Shown piece by piece: positions 15,286-22,225 of a stretch of DNA of 24,138 nucleotides. The stretch covers positions 1-24,138 of the IMG/VR virus record IMGVR_UViG_3300007523_000089. One strand, given 5' to 3'. The notes beneath the pieces are model-generated. The model searched no databases. It was given only the letters and a program-made list of their open reading frames with translations, and had not been told where the DNA came from. The stretch is from a virus. The translations under genes and the position numbers were made by a program. Every line of letters begins with the position of its first letter. Within the stretch, counting starts at the first letter, position 1.

Positions 15286-15956
15286 GCGAACTCACCTTGA
15301 ACGGCGGCGCCGCGATCCTGCGCGCCGTCGTGCACCTTCCCCTCGCGGGCGTGTGGTCGGCAGACCTCGACGTGGACTCCGCGGAGTCCATCACCGGCGC
15401 TGTCTCCGTCGAGGTCGACGGCGTCCCAACGCTGCTCGGCACCGTCGTCGAAGGCGGCGTCACGCACGGGCTCTGGCGAGGCCGCATCGTCGGCGGCGCG
15501 GGCGGCCTGCGCGGCACGATCCCGGCGCGGGCGTACCGCGACATCACCCTGGCCGACGTCGTGCGCGACGCGCTCGCCGAGTCGGGCGAGACGCTCTCCT
15601 CGACCTCCGCCGACCTGTCGGCCGTGCGCCGCCTCTGGCACCGGGCCGAGGGCGCCGCCGCCCGCACCCTGACAGCGGTGGCCGACGCCGCGGGCTACGG
15701 CTGGCGCGTGCTCCCCGGCGGGGACGTGTGGGTCGGCGCCGAGACCTGGCCCGACGCGCCCGAGGCCGACCTTTCGCTGATCGACCGCGACCCGTCGCAG
15801 CGCCGGTACACCCTCGGCGGCGACGTCCTCGGGCTCCGCCCCGGGACGTTGCTCCAGCTGCGCGACGAGGGGGCCGATGTCTTCGTGCGCCTCGGCGCGC
15901 TGCGGCTCGACCTCGCGTCCGACACCTTCACCGCGACCGTGTGGTCGGCGCCGTGA
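15282..15956 (+). CDS. Baseplate hub protein (gpD/gpP-like, short)
   Basis: A 224-residue protein in an ATGA overlap. It has an N-terminal beta region (GAAILRAVVHLPLAGVWSAD, VSVEVDGVPTLLGTV), a middle YRDITLADVVRDALAESGET (about 86-105), a signature of hub proteins in which a helix follows 'y....l.dvl..il...G', then LWHRAEGAAARTLTAVADAA and GYGWRVLPGGDVWVGAE, and a closing beta region. This order is seen in the T4 gp27-like hub family (P2 gpD, Mu gpP). It is shorter than Mu gpP (about 380), so one domain may be reduced. It forms the base that carries the spike encoded next. Confidence 0.7.
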   Translation: MSELTLNGGAAILRAVVHLPLAGVWSADLDVDSAESITGAVSVEVDGVPTLLGTVVEGGVTHGLWRGRIVGGAGGLRGTIPARAYRDITLADVVRDALAESGETLSSTSADLSAVRRLWHRAEGAAARTLTAVADAAGYGWRVLPGGDVWVGAETWPDAPEADLSLIDRDPSQRRYTLGGDVLGLRPGTLLQLRDEGADVFVRLGALRLDLASDTFTATVWSAP

Positions 15957-16453
15957 GCAGCCTGAGCCCGCTCGACGCGCTCCGCCGCCTCGTCGACGGG
16001 TGGGTCTCGCCGCGCCTCGACCGGCTCGCGCTCTACCCCGCTCGGGTGGTGTCGCAGGCCGCGGACGGCACGCTCGACCTGGTGCCCGACGACCCCCGCA
16101 TCCCGCCGTGCACCGGCGTTCCGGTTCGGCTGGGCCTCCCCGGCGCCCGCGCCACGGTCCCGGCCGGCGAGCGGGTGCTCCTGGGGTACGAGGGCGCCGA
16201 CCCCGCCGCTCCCTACGCCGCCCTCTGGACCGCTGGCGCCGTGACGGTGCTCACGATCAACAGCGGCGCCGTGAAGGTGGCGCGCGACGGCGAGGCCGTC
16301 GTCAGCAGCGGCGCCATGGGCGCGTGGATCACTGCCGTCTCGGCGCTGCTCAACAGCCCCGGCGCCGTCATCGGAGCGCCCGGCGCGGTGACCCCACCCA
16401 CGGGCGCCATCGGCGCGGTGTCGGGCGGTAGCGACGTGCTCAAGGTTCCATGA
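15953..16453 (+). CDS. Baseplate spike / assembly protein (gpV, Mu gp45-like)
   Basis: A 166-residue protein with GTG start in GTGA overlap. Residues about 20-95 look like an OB-fold: LYPARVVSQAADGTLDLVPD, CTGVPVRLGLPGARATVPAG, ERVLLGYEGADPAAPYAALW. The 'G..v.l.f..gdp..P......' strand is typical of gpV/gp45 spikes. The C-terminal third is rich in Ala/Gly/Val/Pro and short turns (GAVIGAPGAVTPPTGAIGAV), consistent with a trimeric beta-helix or needle tip. It probably forms the membrane-piercing spike at the tail tip. It follows the hub gene as in Mu and P2. Confidence 0.78.
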   Translation: MSSLSPLDALRRLVDGWVSPRLDRLALYPARVVSQAADGTLDLVPDDPRIPPCTGVPVRLGLPGARATVPAGERVLLGYEGADPAAPYAALWTAGAVTVLTINSGAVKVARDGEAVVSSGAMGAWITAVSALLNSPGAVIGAPGAVTPPTGAIGAVSGGSDVLKVP

Positions 16454-16845
16454 CCACTATCTCCACCCCGATCAACGCCGATGGCGTCGTCGACCTCGAT
16501 CCCGCGATGCGGCTGGCCTCGGGCCGACTCGCGCTGGCGCAGGCCATCGCCCGTCGCGTCACCACGCGCGCCGGGCTGCTCGCGCGCATCGGCGACGATC
16601 CCGCGTGGGGCCTCGACGTCCGCGACTACCTCGGCGCCGACACCGACGACCGCACGGCCTTCGTGATCGCGGCCGAGGTGCAGGCCGAGGTGATGCTCGA
16701 CGAGCGCGTGCGCGGCGCCGACGTGTCCGCGACCCTCGCAGCCGGCGTGATCACCCTCACCATCCTGCTCGCCGACTCGGCCGGTCCTTTCCGCTTCGTC
16801 CTGGCCGTCTCGGCCGTCACCGTCGAGATCCTGAGGAGTTTCTGA
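16450..16845 (+). CDS. Baseplate wedge protein, gp25/gpW (Mu gp46) type
   Basis: A 131-residue protein in ATGA overlap. Residues about 15-60 (LDPAMRLASGRLALAQAIAR, then GLLARIGDDPAWGLDVRDYL) match the gp25/gpW/gp46 wedge pattern with a low-complexity start, a core helix and 'G....yG.dl...l'. A long helix follows (AFVIAAEVQAEVMLDERVRG), then strands VSATLAAGVITLTILLADS and GPFRFVLAVSAVTVEIL. It sits before the gpJ/gp47 gene, which is invariant in contractile tails. The partner wedge follows immediately. Confidence 0.78.
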   Translation: MTTISTPINADGVVDLDPAMRLASGRLALAQAIARRVTTRAGLLARIGDDPAWGLDVRDYLGADTDDRTAFVIAAEVQAEVMLDERVRGADVSATLAAGVITLTILLADSAGPFRFVLAVSAVTVEILRSF

Positions 16846-18011
16846 TGGTCGCCAGCATCACCGAGCTCACCACCCCGCGCACGGCCGACCAGATCGTCAC
16901 CGCCGAGCTCGCCACGCTCACCAGCGGGGGTTTCGCGGTCGACGCCTGGGCACCGGGCGATCCCGCGCGCACGCTGATCCTCGCCGACGCGCAGGCCCTC
17001 ACCGTCGCCGAGGGCACCGTCGCGTCGCTGGCCCTCGGCGCCTACGGCTCGACCGCGGCCCAGGCCGGAGAGGGCTGGCTCGACGTCTTCATGGCCAGCC
17101 GCTTCGACCTCGCGCGCGTCGAGGCCACCTACGCGGTCGGCCAGGTGCGCCTCACCGTCGCGAGCGGCGCCGGGCCCTACACCATCCCCGCGGGCGCGCT
17201 GCTCGTGTCCGATGGCACGCTGCGCTGGCGGAGCACGAACACCATCGGGGTGAACATCACCTCCGCGGCGGCGGTGAACATCAGCGTGCGCGCCGAGATC
17301 GCAGGCACCGGCGGTAACGTCGCGAACGGGTCGATCACCCGCATCCTGTCGCCCGCGAACGCAGGGGTGACCTGCGCAAACCCCGTTATCGGCGCGACCT
17401 CGACGTGGCTGTCCGCGAACGCCATCGACCGCGAGGGCGACGGCGCGTATCTCGCCCGCGGGGTCGCCCGCTGGGCGACGCTGGGCAGCGGATTCACTCG
17501 CGACGCGGTGGCCTACTGGTGTCGCTCGGCGACGCTGGACGGCACCCCTGCGACCGCGAACGCGGGATGCACGCGGATCGCGTTCGGGCCGGTGACGGGG
17601 GACGGGGCGTACACGGTGTACGTCGCGAACGCCACGGGGCCGCTCGGCGGCGCGTCCGTCGTCGCGGTGCAAGCCGAACTCGACCTACGGAAGCCCCTCA
17701 CCGACACGCCGACGGTGGCCGCGGCGACGCAGAGCACCATCACGGTGACGGGGACGGTCGCCTTTCGGTCGGCGAGCACGTCAGGGGAGCGCGCCGCCGT
17801 GCTCGCGGCGATCCGGGCCTACGTCGATGCTCTGGAGATGCCCGACGACGGGGACACCACCACGGTCGACCTCGCGGGCATCCACGCCGCGATCTACGGC
17901 GCCGCACCCGGTCGCATCGCCGACGTCGACCTGTCGAGCCCCGCCGCGGACGTCAGCGTCACGCTGGGGAGCGTCGCGGTGGCAGACACGTCGGGTGTGA
18001 CCTTCCCCTGA
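16845..18011 (+). CDS. Baseplate wedge protein, gpJ / Mu gp47-like
   Basis: A 388-residue protein; the ATG at 16845 shares one base with the previous stop, and a strong GAGGAG (16833-16838) lies 6 bases upstream. The Baseplate_J family outline is clear: N-terminal helix with LTTPRTADQIVTAELATLTS, a GSTAAQAGEGWLDVFMASRF element (the 'a.g..Ld..a.....'), ATYAVGQVRLTVASGAGPYT beta domain, RAEIAGTGGNVANGSITRIL ('a...G..gNv..g.i..i'), AIDREGDGAYLARGVARWAT ('d.Es..e.r.r...'), and the C-terminal SGERAAVLAAIRAYVDALEM helix. It makes up the wedge with the gp25-like protein and controls sheath contraction. Ends 4 bases from the converging lipoprotein gene. Confidence 0.9.
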   Translation: MVASITELTTPRTADQIVTAELATLTSGGFAVDAWAPGDPARTLILADAQALTVAEGTVASLALGAYGSTAAQAGEGWLDVFMASRFDLARVEATYAVGQVRLTVASGAGPYTIPAGALLVSDGTLRWRSTNTIGVNITSAAAVNISVRAEIAGTGGNVANGSITRILSPANAGVTCANPVIGATSTWLSANAIDREGDGAYLARGVARWATLGSGFTRDAVAYWCRSATLDGTPATANAGCTRIAFGPVTGDGAYTVYVANATGPLGGASVVAVQAELDLRKPLTDTPTVAAATQSTITVTGTVAFRSASTSGERAAVLAAIRAYVDALEMPDDGDTTTVDLAGIHAAIYGAAPGRIADVDLSSPAADVSVTLGSVAVADTSGVTFP

Positions 18012-18015
18012 CCGG

Positions 18016-18459
18016 CTACCGCTCGCAGGCGCAGTTCACGCAGAACTCGCCCGCCGAGCAGCTGACCCCGCACCCGCCGCAGTGGTAGGTGCGGCCGCCG
18101 TCCTGCTCCCCGCCCTGGACGTTCACGCTGCGCCCGTCGCACGTCGCGAGCACCCCGCGGCACACCTCGCTCTGGCGCGGGTCGACGTCGCGCGGCACGT
18201 CCGCCCCCGCATCGGCCACGCCCGCGTCGACGCCCACGTCCACCACCGTGAGCACGTCCACCGACGCCCCGCGATCCACCGCGACCGGCACGTCGGCACC
18301 CGCATCGACCGCCACGCACGCTCCCTCCGCACACACCGTCCCGAGGCCACAGGCGCCCCCGCAAGGCCCCGCGTCGGGCACCCCCGAGGCATCGGGCAGG
18401 AGCACCGGGTCAGCGGCGCAGGAGAGGGCGAGGAGAGCGAGGGCGAGTAGGTGGCGCAT
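18016..18459 (-). CDS. Secreted, Cys-rich lipoprotein on the opposite strand (moron-like cargo)
   Basis: A 147-residue protein, ATG at 18459, stop at 18016-18018. Signal: MRHLLALALLALSC, with lipobox L-A-L-S-C and predicted lipidated C14; the next residues are AAD with no Asp at +2, so outer-membrane sorting is expected. Cysteines C33, C37, C43 and C48 form the C-x3-C-x5-C-x4-C pattern of CGGACGLGTVCAEGACV, followed by an Asp/Val/Ala-rich linker with VDAG repeats, and a second cluster at 100, 107, 127, 130, 134, 140, 143 and 145. VDAG linkers and such Cys repeats are typical of Myxococcota lipoproteins. The gene is antisense to the tail operon and stands alone in a gap, as phage morons do. 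Surface change or superinfection exclusion are possible roles, not shown. The promoter was not found by eye; the start has only a weak GGGG ribosome site. Confidence 0.75.
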   Translation of the reverse strand: MRHLLALALLALSCAADPVLLPDASGVPDAGPCGGACGLGTVCAEGACVAVDAGADVPVAVDRGASVDVLTVVDVGVDAGVADAGADVPRDVDPRQSEVCRGVLATCDGRSVNVQGGEQDGGRTYHCGGCGVSCSAGEFCVNCACER

Positions 18460-18504
18460 CCCCGGACCCTACGGCACCCACGGCCCGGACATCCACAGGC
18501 ACCC

Positions 18505-19137
18505 ATGACCACCGCCCCCGCCACCTTCGCGGTCTACCAGGCCGACATCATGCCCCTGCGCGGCCGCTACGCCCTCGCGTGGGCGTCGGCGATGGGCGCC
18601 GAGAAGGACGTCACCGTCGAGCGCGCGCGACAGGCCGTGCTCGCGGGCGCCGTCACCGACGCCCCCGGGGACGCGCTCCCTCTCCTCGGCGCCGACGCCG
18701 CGCTCGAGCAGCTCCCCGGCGAGTCGGACACCTCCTACCGCGCCCGCATCCTCGGGGCCTGGGACACCTGGCCGTGGGCGGGGACGCGACAGGGGCTGGG
18801 GGCGGTCTTCACGCTACTCGGCCTCACGGTCACCCTCGCGACCGCCACCGAACTCGGGCGCGCGCCGTGGGCGCAGTGGTACGCGTTCGCGTCCGCGACC
18901 GGATGGACCCGTCGCACCTGGCAAGCGGGTAGCGAGGTGTGGGGCTCCGGCGTGTGGGGATCTACCGCCACTCGCGACGACGTGCGACGCATCCGCCGCT
19001 TCTCCCGCCGCTTCTCGAACGCGCGCGACCGCGGATGGGTCGTCATCCTTCAATCGTCCCCCGGCGTCTGGGGCGCACCGAGCACCTGGGGTGCGCCGGG
19101 CGTCTGGGGCGCCCGCAACCCCCGCTGGAGAATCTGA
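18505..19137 (+). CDS. Tail-tip/baseplate protein with Trp-Gly repeats (gp48 position)
   Basis: A 210-residue protein; the ATG at 18505 is chosen over an in-frame GTG at 18451 that would run into the lipoprotein gene. It follows the wedge genes, where Mu-like phages carry the gp48 baseplate/fibre-attachment gene. Visible: LPLLGADAALEQLPGESDTS, YRARILGAWDTWPWAGTRQG, AWAGT-type Trp clusters, VWGSGVWGS (145-153), then TRDDVRRIRRFSRRFSNARD, and PGVWGAPSTWGAPGVWGA (186-203) with a 12-residue period. The Trp-Gly repeats followed by a basic helix are also seen in other phage tail-tip proteins I recall. It probably links baseplate and fibres; no catalytic motif seen. Confidence 0.6.
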   Translation: MTTAPATFAVYQADIMPLRGRYALAWASAMGAEKDVTVERARQAVLAGAVTDAPGDALPLLGADAALEQLPGESDTSYRARILGAWDTWPWAGTRQGLGAVFTLLGLTVTLATATELGRAPWAQWYAFASATGWTRRTWQAGSEVWGSGVWGSTATRDDVRRIRRFSRRFSNARDRGWVVILQSSPGVWGAPSTWGAPGVWGARNPRWRI

Positions 19138-19140
19138 TCC

Positions 19141-20004
19141 ATGGCCAACGTCATCACCCCCGCGATCTCCTACGACACGGCAGGTGTCATCACCGCGCCC
19201 GAGGACGGCGACGATCTCGACGCATCGGTGATTGAGATCGACCTCCAGGTGCTCGCCGACCGCGCGCGCTTCGCGCAGTACGTACTCCGCGCGCACATCG
19301 TGTGGGACGGTGCGTTCGGCGTGCGCTCTGGCGGCACGCTCACCAGCTTCACTGTTGACGTGGGGGCCATCGACCTCGCGGCGCTCGTGAACGGCACGGT
19401 CTCGTCGGCCTACAACGCGTCGGCGACCACCGTCACCGCGGCCAGCATCGAAGGGGGCGGCGTCACGCTCGGGGCTGTCGCGCGATGGTGGTACGTCTAC
19501 GCCTACGCATCCGCCGGCATCGGCTATCAGGTGAGCCAGACCGCTCCCGCGGCCGGACGTCGCTACAAGACTGGCGCGACCACCCACGTCTACCTGGGAT
19601 GCTTTCGCACGACCGCCGCCGGCTCCCCGCTCCCGGGCCGCCAGAGCAACGGCCGGTGGGTCTACCGCCGGAGCGCTCTCGCGGGCAACGAAACGAGGGT
19701 CCTGAATGTCAGCGCGAGTGGGGGTCCTGCGGACCTCGACCTCTCGGCGCTGGTGCCTCCGCACGCGCGCCTCGCCACCCTGGCCCTCGCGTGCGTCGGC
19801 GGGGATGGCGGCTTCAGCCTGAGCATCTACGCCGACGGAGACACCTCGGACGTCGCGCTATTCCATCGCGCGGAGATCGGGCTCACCAGCCCGTCGATCA
19901 CGGGCGACGTCGAATGCACGGCTTCGCAGGTGGTCGATTACCAGACCGTCCGCAGCGGCACGACTGGCGGAGCCACCGCGCACGTACACGGCTTCTACGA
20001 GTAA
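19141..20004 (+). CDS. Tail fibre-like structural protein
   Basis: A 287-residue protein 3 bases after the tail-tip gene, with GGAG at 19127-19130. Beta-rich: GGTLTSFTVDVGAIDLAALV, then ARWWYVYAYASAGIGYQVSQ and GATTHVYLGCFRTTAAGS, a domain type seen in phage tail fibres ('YYlYay...g....vs...P......y...thvYLG.frt'). The C-terminal part (VLNVSASGGPADLDLSALVP, LATLALACVGGDGGFSLSIY, VDYQTVRSGTTGGATAHVHG) is also strand-rich and may contact the host. It precedes two further fibre-like genes and probably forms or carries the receptor-binding fibre. Confidence 0.65.
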   Translation: MANVITPAISYDTAGVITAPEDGDDLDASVIEIDLQVLADRARFAQYVLRAHIVWDGAFGVRSGGTLTSFTVDVGAIDLAALVNGTVSSAYNASATTVTAASIEGGGVTLGAVARWWYVYAYASAGIGYQVSQTAPAAGRRYKTGATTHVYLGCFRTTAAGSPLPGRQSNGRWVYRRSALAGNETRVLNVSASGGPADLDLSALVPPHARLATLALACVGGDGGFSLSIYADGDTSDVALFHRAEIGLTSPSITGDVECTASQVVDYQTVRSGTTGGATAHVHGFYE

Positions 20005-20063
20005 CGCTCCCGCCACCCACGCCCCCCCACGCCGCGGCGCCCCTCGGGCCGCATCGGAGCCCC

Positions 20064-20393
20064 ATGCCCGCGTACCTCTCCCGCATCGCCGTCGCCCACA
20101 CCCTCGTCGCAGGCGTCGCGCTCGCCATCGACCTCCCCGTCGACGGAGCGACGAACGCGCTCTACGTCGTGAAGAACACCGGTGCGAACCCCGTCACCGC
20201 TATGTCCGTCGCGCGCGCCCCCCTGGGCGTCGCGGAGCTCATCGAGACCGCCGTCGCCGTCGTCACGGGCATCCCCCTCGCGGCGGGGGCGTCGCTCCCG
20301 GTGCAGCTCACCAGCGAGCCCATCACCACGCTGCGCATCACGCTCACCTCGACGTCGGGCACCACCGTCCGCATCGCCGGGGGTGGCTGGTGA
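20064..20393 (+). CDS. Small beta-rich tail-associated protein
   Basis: A 109-residue protein with ATG at 20064 and GGAG at 20056-20059. An upstream extension is not needed, because the 59-base gap 20005-20063 holds only this ribosome site and no clear hairpin. The sequence (YLSRIAVAHTLVAGVALAID, TNALYVVKNTGANPVTAMSV, IPLAAGASLPVQLTSEPITT, LRITLTSTSGTTVRIAGGGW) reads as a single beta-sandwich. It lies between two fibre-like genes and ends in a GTGA overlap. It may be an adaptor or cap of the fibre, but I recognise no family. Confidence 0.6.
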   Translation: MPAYLSRIAVAHTLVAGVALAIDLPVDGATNALYVVKNTGANPVTAMSVARAPLGVAELIETAVAVVTGIPLAAGASLPVQLTSEPITTLRITLTSTSGTTVRIAGGGW

Positions 20394-21379
20394 TCAGCGT
20401 CGGCGGCGTCGTCGTCATCGGCGGCAGCGGTAGCGGCCTCCCCGCGGGCGCCCTCAACGGCCAGGTGATCCGAGACGTGGGCGGCGTCCCGACGTGGGTC
20501 GGCCCCGACGAGGTCGTCGGGGGTGGCCTTAGCGCCCTCCTCGCCGCCGACCTGTTGGGGACGACGATTATCGCAGACGGCCTGGGCTCCGCCACGGCGA
20601 CCAGCGTCGCGGTAGGCGCGCTGCTTGGCGCCGCCGACGCGGCTGCGATGCGGACGGCGCTGGCGTTCGCCCCCTCGACCCTCGCCGCGCAGGCACGCCT
20701 CGTCGCCGCCACGCGTCGAGGCCCCGTCGCCGCGGGCGGGTGGTCGGATACGGCCTACGTCGGGTCAGTCGCCGCGCCAGCCGCTGGCGCGCAGCCTTCG
20801 ATCGTGCGCGGCAGCACCTTCGTAATCACCCTCTATGTGCCCTCCTCGTCGGCGGGCGCGGGCGCGCACCTCGCGACGTCGGCGGACGGCGCCAGCCGCG
20901 GGTGGCTGATCGCGGAGGGCACCGGGGGCGGCGCGGGCGACCTCATCCTCTACAGCTGGTCAGATGCCGTCGCGGTCACGCTGCCCGGCGTCCTCACGAC
21001 GGCGGGGTGGCACACGAACGCTGTCTCCGTCTCCGTGGGTGGCGTCGTGCGCTACAGCCTCGACGGAGGCGCGGCAGCCGCCGCCACAGGCACACCGGCT
21101 CTGACGGTGCGCGACGCGGACGCCGTCCGGATCGGGAGGGGCATCGGAGGCGGCGCGTCGGGCGGCCTCACGGCGCTCGCGTACCTCGCCACCTGGGCGT
21201 CGGTGCTCGCCGACTCCGCTCTCGTGACGCTCTCGACGTCTCCCACCGCGGGCGCTCCCACGCTCCCGTCGGCGCCCGCGTGGGAGTGGGCGGCGGCGGC
21301 TCACCTCGGGTGCGGGCGCGTGACCGTCGGCGCGACCGTCTACGCCGTCACCGGGACGCCCTACCTGTGGATGCCATGA
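20390..21379 (+). CDS. Tail fibre with LamG-like lectin domain
   Basis: A 329-residue protein with GTG start in GTGA overlap. The N-terminal third is Gly/Val-rich (GSGSGLPAGALNGQVIRDVG) and includes GALLGAADAAAMRTALAF (76-93), resembling the 'aA.RtaLgl' motif common in phage tail fibres. Residues about 120-290 have the strand order of a LamG/concanavalin-A-type jelly roll: FVITLYVPSSSAGAG, GWLIAEGTGGGAG, LTTAGWHTNAVSVSVGGVVR, YSLDGG, DAVRIGRG and ALAYLATWASVLADSALVTL. Such domains bind sugars. The C-terminal end (CGRVTVGATVYAVTGTPYLW) may be a tip fold. It probably recognises host surface polysaccharide; the binding target is unknown. Confidence 0.65.
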   Translation: MISVGGVVVIGGSGSGLPAGALNGQVIRDVGGVPTWVGPDEVVGGGLSALLAADLLGTTIIADGLGSATATSVAVGALLGAADAAAMRTALAFAPSTLAAQARLVAATRRGPVAAGGWSDTAYVGSVAAPAAGAQPSIVRGSTFVITLYVPSSSAGAGAHLATSADGASRGWLIAEGTGGGAGDLILYSWSDAVAVTLPGVLTTAGWHTNAVSVSVGGVVRYSLDGGAAAAATGTPALTVRDADAVRIGRGIGGGASGGLTALAYLATWASVLADSALVTLSTSPTAGAPTLPSAPAWEWAAAAHLGCGRVTVGATVYAVTGTPYLWMP

Positions 21380-21948
21380 ACACGCAGCAGCACCTCTCGC
21401 CGTGGGCTATCGCGCTCGCGGAGATCAGCGCGGGCGCGCTCGCAGCGTCCGAGGGGCACCCGCACGTCCCGGCGTGGCTCGCGGGCGCGCTCGCTGCGCT
21501 CGTCGTCGGCATGGCGCTGCGGCTCATGGACCCGACGCTCAAGCTTCGTGGCGAGCGCCTCGCGCGTCGGCTGTCGGAGCCCCCCACCGCGCCGCTCACG
21601 CGGTCGGTGCTCGTCGTCGATGACGTCGCGGCCGTGCGCGAGCTCATGGCGATGGTCCTCCGCGACGCGCTCACCGTCCCGGTCTACGTCGCTTCGAGCG
21701 CAGCCGAGGCCCGCGCGATGTGGAACGCTCACCGCTGCGCCGTCGTCGTGTGCGACCTGATGCTGCCCGACGGCCTCGGCGACGAGGTGTTGTCCGCCCT
21801 CCCGCGCCGCGTGCGGGCCGTGCTGACGAGCGGCGTGGCCGACGAGTCGGCCCTCCACGCCAGCGCGACGGCGTGCCGCGCGACCCCGATGCACAAGCCG
21901 CTTGATCCTAGCGCGCTGCTCGCCGTCGTGCGAACGATGCTCGGATGA
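21376..21948 (+). CDS. Membrane-anchored response-regulator receiver (CheY-like) protein
   Basis: A 190-residue protein from the ATG at 21376 (ATGA overlap with the fibre gene). Residues 10-25 are weakly hydrophobic (one Glu), residues 31-51 (VPAWLAGALAALVVGMALRL) form a clear TM segment, and K56, R58, R61, R64, R65 follow, so the C-terminal domain should face the cytoplasm. Residues 77-190 are a receiver domain: SVLVVDD with D82-D83, phosphoacceptor D127 in VVVCDLMLPDG, switch T151 in LTSG, and K174-P175 in MHKPLD. All residues needed for Asp phosphorylation are present; the usual aromatic switch residue before Lys is missing. There is no DNA-binding or enzyme output domain. The N-terminal part could be a two-helix holin-like hairpin. 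It lies at the border of fibre and lysis genes. Confidence 0.85.
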   Translation: MNTQQHLSPWAIALAEISAGALAASEGHPHVPAWLAGALAALVVGMALRLMDPTLKLRGERLARRLSEPPTAPLTRSVLVVDDVAAVRELMAMVLRDALTVPVYVASSAAEARAMWNAHRCAVVVCDLMLPDGLGDEVLSALPRRVRAVLTSGVADESALHASATACRATPMHKPLDPSALLAVVRTMLG

Positions 21949-22196
21949 GCACCCCCCAGGAGCACCATGCCCACGCTGACCACCACTGGATCGACACGCA
22001 CCCGCTCGACGGCCGGTGCGCGGTGACGCTCGCGGGCGCCATCGCGCTGCTCCCGCCCCGCTGGCGATGGACCGTCCACAACCTCATCGCGCACCCGCTC
22101 TCCGAGCTGCTCTTCCAGGTCGGCGCTGAGCGCCTCGGCACCCGCATCCACGACGCAACCATCCCCGCGGTCGGTGCCCCCGACCCCCGCGGCTGA
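21945..22196 (+). CDS. Small phage protein of VHNLIAHP type
   Basis: An 83-residue protein with ATG at 21945 in ATGA overlap. The N-terminal 17 residues are His-rich (MSTPQEHHAHADHHWID), followed by RCAVTLAGAIALLPPRWRWT, then VHNLIAHPLSELLFQVGAER and LGTRIHDATIP. The 'W..HNLIAHPl.E......g...l...iHdaT.P' signature is, as I recall, shared by uncharacterised small proteins of phages; I cannot assign a function. It is amphipathic with a possible short membrane-associated stretch (AVTLAGAIALL). The first codons coincide with one copy of a direct repeat that also forms the start of the next gene in another frame. Confidence 0.6.
   Translation: MSTPQEHHAHADHHWIDTHPLDGRCAVTLAGAIALLPPRWRWTVHNLIAHPLSELLFQVGAERLGTRIHDATIPAVGAPDPRG
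21957..21985 (+). repeat. Direct repeat copy A (initiation region)
   Basis: 29 bases beginning caggagcaccatgcccacg. It matches copy B at 22197-22225 at 27 of 29 positions, with 240 bases between corresponding positions. A second matching block, tggatcgac, follows at 21987-21995. In this copy the ATG (21967) opens a frame that stops after 19 codons, so it lies inside the real gene in a different frame. Confidence 0.85.
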
Positions 22197-22225
22197 CAGG
22201 AGCCCCATGCCCACGCTGACCGCCA
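22197..22225 (+). repeat. Direct repeat copy B (ribosome site and start of the two-TM gene)
   Basis: The counterpart of the repeat at 21957-21985, 27 of 29 identical. It contains AGGAG and the ATG of the next gene (22207) plus its first codons; the tggatcgac block recurs at 22234-22242. The copy spacing is 240 bases for the first block and 247 for the second. Confidence 0.85.

Noticed and set aside
18082-18508. Forward-strand frames opposite the lipoprotein gene
   Set aside because: The reverse frame has a signal peptide, lipobox and ordered cysteines, while the forward frames are Arg/His/Pro-rich without features and would run into the next gene start.
20005-20063. Possible terminator or promoter in the gap after the first fibre gene
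   Set aside because: The 59 bases are C/G-rich, but no stem followed by a T-run and no convincing -35/-10 pair could be found; only the ribosome site of the next gene is supported.
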